Made by a program: the position numbers and the translations under genes. This document shows positions 59,084 to 64,000 of a stretch of DNA of 64,000 nucleotides, piece by piece; within the stretch, counting starts at the first letter, position 1; every line of letters starts with the position of its first letter. Under the pieces are notes generated by a model. The model ran no database searches and was not told the DNA's origin. It worked only from the letters and a program-made list of their open reading frames with translations. The DNA is from Antedon mediterranea (taxonomy: Eukaryota > Echinodermata > Crinoidea > Comatulida > Antedonidae): NCBI RefSeq assembly GCF_964355755.1, contig NC_092676.1, positions 20,194,288 through 20,258,287 on the forward strand, read 5' to 3'.

Positions 59084-60938
59084 AAATGTTAATGACAGGG
59101 AAAGTTGAAAAAGTATAACAAAAAGATATTTAACGTGTACAGCGATGGTACTACACCATAGTAGGTTGTACGCACTTATAGGCCTACATATTTTACAAAA
59201 TATAAATAAGATTTTTTACTGACAGTAATCATTAGATTGATTATATTTACAACATAACTAGTTTCAGAAAACAGCAATTGATGATATAAGAAGGTACATG
59301 CTGGAGTTAGAATTAAATCACGAAGTCATTGATACCCACATCATTGTCATTTTTAATAATTTGCCTTTTGATTGATAAAGATAATGATTTAGAAATATTA
59401 GGAAACATAATCTAAGTTAACAACTTAATTGTATATTTCTACTCTGAACCACTGGAGCACATTCCACTATTGTGCAATACCAAAAGTGTCCAAACTTTGA
59501 AAAAGTGAGGCCAGCCATGATTCTATATTTCTAACTTTATTCTTATCATAATGCCATGCCGCAGCATTTTCATAGTTTGTTTTATATTACCCCAATTGTA
59601 AGTGCCTTTATTAAAAATAGAAGAAAAGTCTGATTACTTTTCAGAACAATTACAAATTTACCAACACAATACTGTCGCAATCACTGGCTGCATTATACTA
59701 ATTGTTCTTGTATGTTTGTTAGTTTTTCTTTTAATAGCGATACAGCAGACCATATAAAATATAACTATTGTGTGGCGTCATTTAATCACGAGATGTCAAT
59801 CGTTTAGCATCTTTCATTAAAAACCTTTTTTTTCGTATTGACATTCCTCCTTAAATTACACGATATTACATTGAAACATGATTCGAATTATAGAAATAGT
59901 AGTCGGTATGAACGAACCTAATTATGTAACCAAATCTCAGAACAATAAAACCAATTCTTAATTAACCAGTTGATGTTATCATGAAAGACAATGATAATTG
60001 TTTGGATTGAACTAGTCGAGGATTGAACAAAACTATCATCTAAGCTAAAACAGTTTATTTGTATCGGATGATGTTCTTCTCTATGTTATATAACGAAACT
60101 GTCCACGTGAATCTTAGTACAACGAAGCAAGTTGAAAGGGCCTGAAAAGGAGATTCACCTTGGAGGAAATTTAGGTAGGCATCGCAGCGACATTTTCTAA
60201 CCGAATTAACATGTTGTGGTGGGCTTCTAGAGATAATAATGTAGGCTGCTTGGTTGTTTAATATTTTGGAAAGGTTAATTTAAAACAGGCAAAAACATTT
60301 GGAAACAACCAATGCCTAGCTGTTCACGCTAATGTATTTTAATGAACTCGTTTTGTTTTGGCAGTTTATGAACAGACCATGTTTACGAAACCATTCAAAA
60401 TGTGTGTTATGTAAACGTAATGTCGTGTCTGTAAAATAGTCCAGCTAATTGATGGGTTTCACTAACGCCTAATTTATTCCAGCCAATAATCTTCTATCTA
60501 TTCAGTAAATAAAATTCAGTTACGGTAATAAAGCAACAATATTAAATGCATTATATTCTGATTCTTTCTTCAAGAAGACACTCCTCAGACGTGTATTAAG
60601 TTGTTTCAGCGAAGATTTTTTAATGTAATGTAAGTTGTCAAATTCTTCTTTCTTTTTTGTTATATATATTATTTATTTGGTATAGTTTAGGCCTGTTCTC
60701 ACCAGTCTAATGTGTGATTCCATTAACTTTCCGACACGAATTTTTCTCATGTTTCGGTTTCTATATTGGTGTATAACATTGTGTACAAACAACTTGTGCA
60801 GTGTTTTTCGAAGGTTCCTTGGTTAAAATTATGTACCCTAAAATATTGTCAGTTGGTATGGATAAAAACGCTTTTTTAATATATCAATAATCATTTTGAC
60901 TAAACTTGTTCTTATTTACAAGAAACTAATTGTCGAAG
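59084..60938. other. Spacer between the duplicated GPCRs
   Basis: The right half from about 59760 (ATTTAATCACGAGATGTCAA) aligns with 57340 onward upstream of the first copy, which fixes the duplicated unit at roughly 2.6-2.7 kb. No other gene is seen. Confidence 0.65.
60370..60590 (+). promoter_or_regulatory. Conserved block upstream of GPCR at 60939
   Basis: Counterpart of 57631-57848, with the same start (GAACAGACCATGTTTACGAA) and end (TTCTTCAAGAAGACACTCCT) and nearly the same distance to the coding region. A TAATGTAAGTTGTCAAATTC donor-like site follows. Confidence 0.5.
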
Positions 60939-61847
60939 ATGAACAAGACAACGTGCGAAGATACAGTTGTTACCAATACTGCTGAAGACCCCTTCAAGAT
61001 CATGCAGATGTGTTTTGGGTTGATAGGTTTAATTGGAAACTTTATCGTCATTTTCGTCATCATTACATACAAATCTCTTCGATCAAAGATGACATACCAG
61101 TTAGTGTGTAATCTGGCCGTTTGTGATTTCACCTCATCTTTATTCATGATTCCTGTATCTGACATCAAATACGATCAAAGTATTCTAATGAATATAGTTT
61201 GCCGAATTTATGGTTCACAATTTCTAATGTGGGCGAGTTTGTCTGCTTCTGTGATGGGCCTGTTGATGATCGCATTGGATCGTTATTGGGCTGTAGTCAC
61301 TCCTCTAAAATACCAAACAATCATTTTCTCTAAGAAGCGTTACTTTATGTTAATTTTCCCGTGGCTTGCTGGAATGTTCTTACAAGTGTTCACTGTCTTT
61401 GTTAGCTTTGTCGATGAATGCGGTCAATGTTTGGAAACATTCAATAATGGTTATGTGTTTACGTTTATTGGAGTAACCGTTTTTTTGCTTTCGTACCTGA
61501 TTCCTATAATATACATGTTTTTTATTTACAAGACGATAATCAAAAGTATGGCGGAAATGGCAAATAATATGAATAAATATCAACAAAACCATGCTGCTAA
61601 AACTCTAACAAAAACTAAATCCAAAATGATGTGGGTTTTCTTGTTCTTGACAGTTTTCTTTGCAATAACATGGGGTCCTGATAAGTTCTTCTGGCTGTAT
61701 ACTGCGTTAAGTGGGCAATCGTTATGTAAAAAAACGCCCCAATTATGTAATATTATTTTACTAATTGCGTATTCCAACTGCATTCTGAATCCGTTTGTGT
61801 ATGCTTTTACACAGAAGAAAGTTAGGAAAAATGTATGCATTAAATAA
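60939..61847 (+). CDS. Intronless class A orphan GPCR, 302 aa (tandem paralogue)
   Basis: Almost identical to the 58166-59083 receptor (TM motifs NLAVCDF, DRYWAVV, TWGPDKF, NPFVYAF), again with a minimal tail (RKNVCIK). The ATG used by the sister gene is TTG here (60930), so translation should begin three codons downstream at 60939, giving MNKTTCEDTV; the sequon NKT is kept. Differences cluster in ECL2 and the following TM5 start (NNGYVFTFIGV against HRDYVFTPIAV) and in ECL3. Confidence 0.93.
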   Translation: MNKTTCEDTVVTNTAEDPFKIMQMCFGLIGLIGNFIVIFVIITYKSLRSKMTYQLVCNLAVCDFTSSLFMIPVSDIKYDQSILMNIVCRIYGSQFLMWASLSASVMGLLMIALDRYWAVVTPLKYQTIIFSKKRYFMLIFPWLAGMFLQVFTVFVSFVDECGQCLETFNNGYVFTFIGVTVFLLSYLIPIIYMFFIYKTIIKSMAEMANNMNKYQQNHAAKTLTKTKSKMMWVFLFLTVFFAITWGPDKFFWLYTALSGQSLCKKTPQLCNIILLIAYSNCILNPFVYAFTQKKVRKNVCIK

Positions 61848-64000
61848 AAATGTTAATGACAGGGAAAGTTGAAATACAAAGTAACAAACAAGATAGTTCA
61901 ACGACTACATCGGTGTTAATGCAACATACTAGGTTGTACGCACTGGCCTACATATTGCATATATAGATAATTATTAACTTACATTAGATGAAGATTTAGA
62001 ACATAGCTTCGGAAAGGAGCAATCCTGGATGCTGGTAGCCTATAATAAGAAGGTGCATGATGGGGATGAATTTGTAGACATTTTTGTTTTTATTTCACGG
62101 AAAATAGGCCCACCGGTAGGCCTACTTAAAGACCCCTTCCCTGCAATTTTGGACGTTTTTTGGAAAATAATACATAATTATATATCACTTTAAAAACATT
62201 AAACCATGTCATTCCTTGTCTTAAATGTACGTTTTATGGTAAATTATGATAAAAAGTGAGAAACAATGCACTACCTAAGTAGCTCGCGGCGATCGACCTC
62301 TCGTGGACGGTCTTAGGCCTAGCCTAGCTAGGCTTAGTTTTGTAGGCCTAGCTGGTAAACATCGGTAACGTACGAACATCGTACGCGAGCTATATACCTA
62401 TCCTGACGTTGTATAGTTGCTGCATTAATTGTCTTTCTATTTTTGCCAGACTCCGTTGATACAAATTGGGGAAAACCCAGTATTTTCGCTGAAAAGTTAG
62501 GAGTCTTCCATTTGTTTTGGCCTCACGATCGATCGAAAAGTGGGGGAATTACAGGTGAAAAACAAAAATATCAATCCGCGCGCAATGCATTTTGGGATTT
62601 ATAGCGGGCCGCTATAATTATTAGAATCGGCTTATTTTTCACATTTTTAACCGTTTAAAGACGAAAAAAGTTATCGCAATAGGACCATATAGTATTATTT
62701 TTACATTAAATATAGTTTGTGATCTTAAATTAGATCTAAAAAACGTAGGGAATGGGGCTTTAAAGAGGTAATATTATTAAACTATAGTGATCCATCCTGT
62801 CTAAACTGAACGTATGGCGAGGGCTCATCGTCTGTTCAAAATGTATATAAAAAAGAGATAATTGTTAGAAATATTAGTTAACATATCAGAAGTTAACAAC
62901 TTTATTATGACGTATCTATTAAGCACTATGACCATGATCCTACTATTACGCAATTTACCAAAAAAGTGTTTAGTTGTATTGTATTTGAATAACTGACGTT
63001 TGTGTTCAAAGTATATCGCCCTCTCTTTCCAAAAACAAACGTAATTGCTTTCAAGAGGGCGCAATTACTTTATTTAACAATTTTGCCTATTTCAATGCAT
63101 TTTAAATATGATTAAAATAGAGTATTGGGATATATGATATACTTGAGTTAAAATTGGTAATAGAATCCCTTTTAAAGTTGTTATGTATTTTGTTTTGTTT
63201 TTGTTGGAACTGGAATTTTCTCTGATCTATAGAGGGGTAGTAGCTCTGGAATATGGGCAGCAGACGATCAACAAGAAATCATCGTCGATCGTTCGTCCTA
63301 CGTGTCATATATCACAAGAATGAGTAATCCGCGATTTTCCCTGTAACATTAATATTGTCCATGTGGTAGGGCGCCGTCATTAGTGTGGATGTATCTGGGA
63401 TGTATACAACTTTTTGTGACGGTTTCACTAATCAAAGGCTGGACCACCTGATGATGAAAAATGTTATCAACTACATGCCAACATCATGTTAAATACTATT
63501 TGGATATTTAATTGTTCGTTTTATGCAATTTATTTAGTAAAAACTGCCGTATAAACAGTTTGCTTTATCAACCGGACGCTACGATAGCGTGACCGGACGT
63601 GTTGGTGTTTACGCGTTTTCACGAAGGATAGTTTAATAATATTCCTATATTTAACTTGTTTCTGGTTAAAAAAATAAATGTTAATGACATTTAACATTTT
63701 GTCCTATTAATAACATGTATTTTATACTAATTTATATCATAAAAACAATACTTAATTTACCGGGCGTAGAGTAGTACACGGCAATGGTAAAGAATAGGCC
63801 GTGCTGAGTAACGATTCGTTGATTTTTGGTGTTGCTGTGTTAGACCTTTTTTGTGAACTAACTTAGCATGTTAGTAAATAATTGTCTGTAAAAGTGAATG
63901 TACACTAGTTTGTTAATATATTATTATAAAATAGTTTACAATTGCAAAAACTATTATCATAATTCTATTTAATGTGACATGTATAATATCTATTAAATCA
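61848..64000. other. Downstream of the last GPCR to the right edge
   Basis: Apart from the TTAA-flanked element (62130-62759) I see no gene. Short AGAGGGCGC-type motifs (63000-63065) and a CCGGACGCTACGATAGCGTG hairpin near 63572 are present. Confidence 0.6.
62130..62759. mobile_element. TTAA-flanked non-autonomous element, copy 2
   Basis: A near-identical, same-orientation copy of 6969-7594. The ends AGACCCCTTCCCTGC and GGGAATGGGGCT are bordered exactly by TTAA at 62126-62129 and 62760-62763. The interior includes GGCGATCGACCTCTCGTGGA and GCATTTTGGGATTTATAGCG. No ORF. Confidence 0.9.

Noticed and set aside
63572-63601. CCGGACGCTACGATAGCGTGACCGGA hairpin (described in parts) as a terminator
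   Set aside because: It is an isolated short palindrome in a eukaryotic intergenic region with no gene ending nearby.

Overview
This is AT-rich animal nuclear DNA. Split genes with GT-AG introns, intronless class A GPCR genes, tRNA-derived SINEs, many short inverted-repeat transposons (MITEs) and a strongly over-used palindrome TAGGCCTA fit a marine deuterostome, most likely an echinoderm. That assignment is inferred from style and protein similarity, without any database search. Exon coordinates were read by hand from splice sites, reading phase and remembered human family members.

Layout. (1) 0.66-9.3 kb, minus: 18 exons of a GPI-specific phospholipase D (GPLD1), cut by the left edge and lacking an identified first exon. 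(2) 11.1-14.2 kb, minus: two tandem, nearly identical intronless rhodopsin-class GPCRs. (3) 16.35-27.07 kb, minus: a complete 12-exon LIV-1-type zinc importer (ZIP4/ZIP12-like, about 653 aa). (4) 28.88-33.43 kb, plus: a complete 7-exon HSDL1 orthologue (333 aa), divergent from the ZIP gene. (5) 35.70-43.09 kb, minus: a complete 10-exon HSD17B12-like very-long-chain 3-oxoacyl-CoA reductase (315 aa), tail-to-tail with its paralogue HSDL1 and sharing five of HSDL1's six intron positions. (6) 43-51.7 kb: a gene-poor stretch with satellite, foldback and retroelement remnants and a duplicated promoter-like block. (7) 51.8-61.85 kb, plus: three more intronless GPCRs of the same family, the last two a recent tandem pair carrying a conserved upstream block.

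The single-copy genes are ordinary metabolic and transport genes with no evident shared pathway. The accessory features are a lineage-type GPCR expansion on both sides of them and heavy colonisation by non-autonomous DNA elements. The observations most worth a second look are: one MITE family (plus two unrelated MITEs) repeatedly sitting 15-32 bp inside introns next to splice donors; a tandem repeat that copied a ZIP splice acceptor; a long inverted-repeat element carrying a tRNA-like Pol III unit; a 630-bp TTAA-flanked element present twice, nearly identical, 55 kb apart; and the TAGGCCTA excess. I found no CRISPR, no genuine tRNA or rRNA gene and no intact autonomous transposon.
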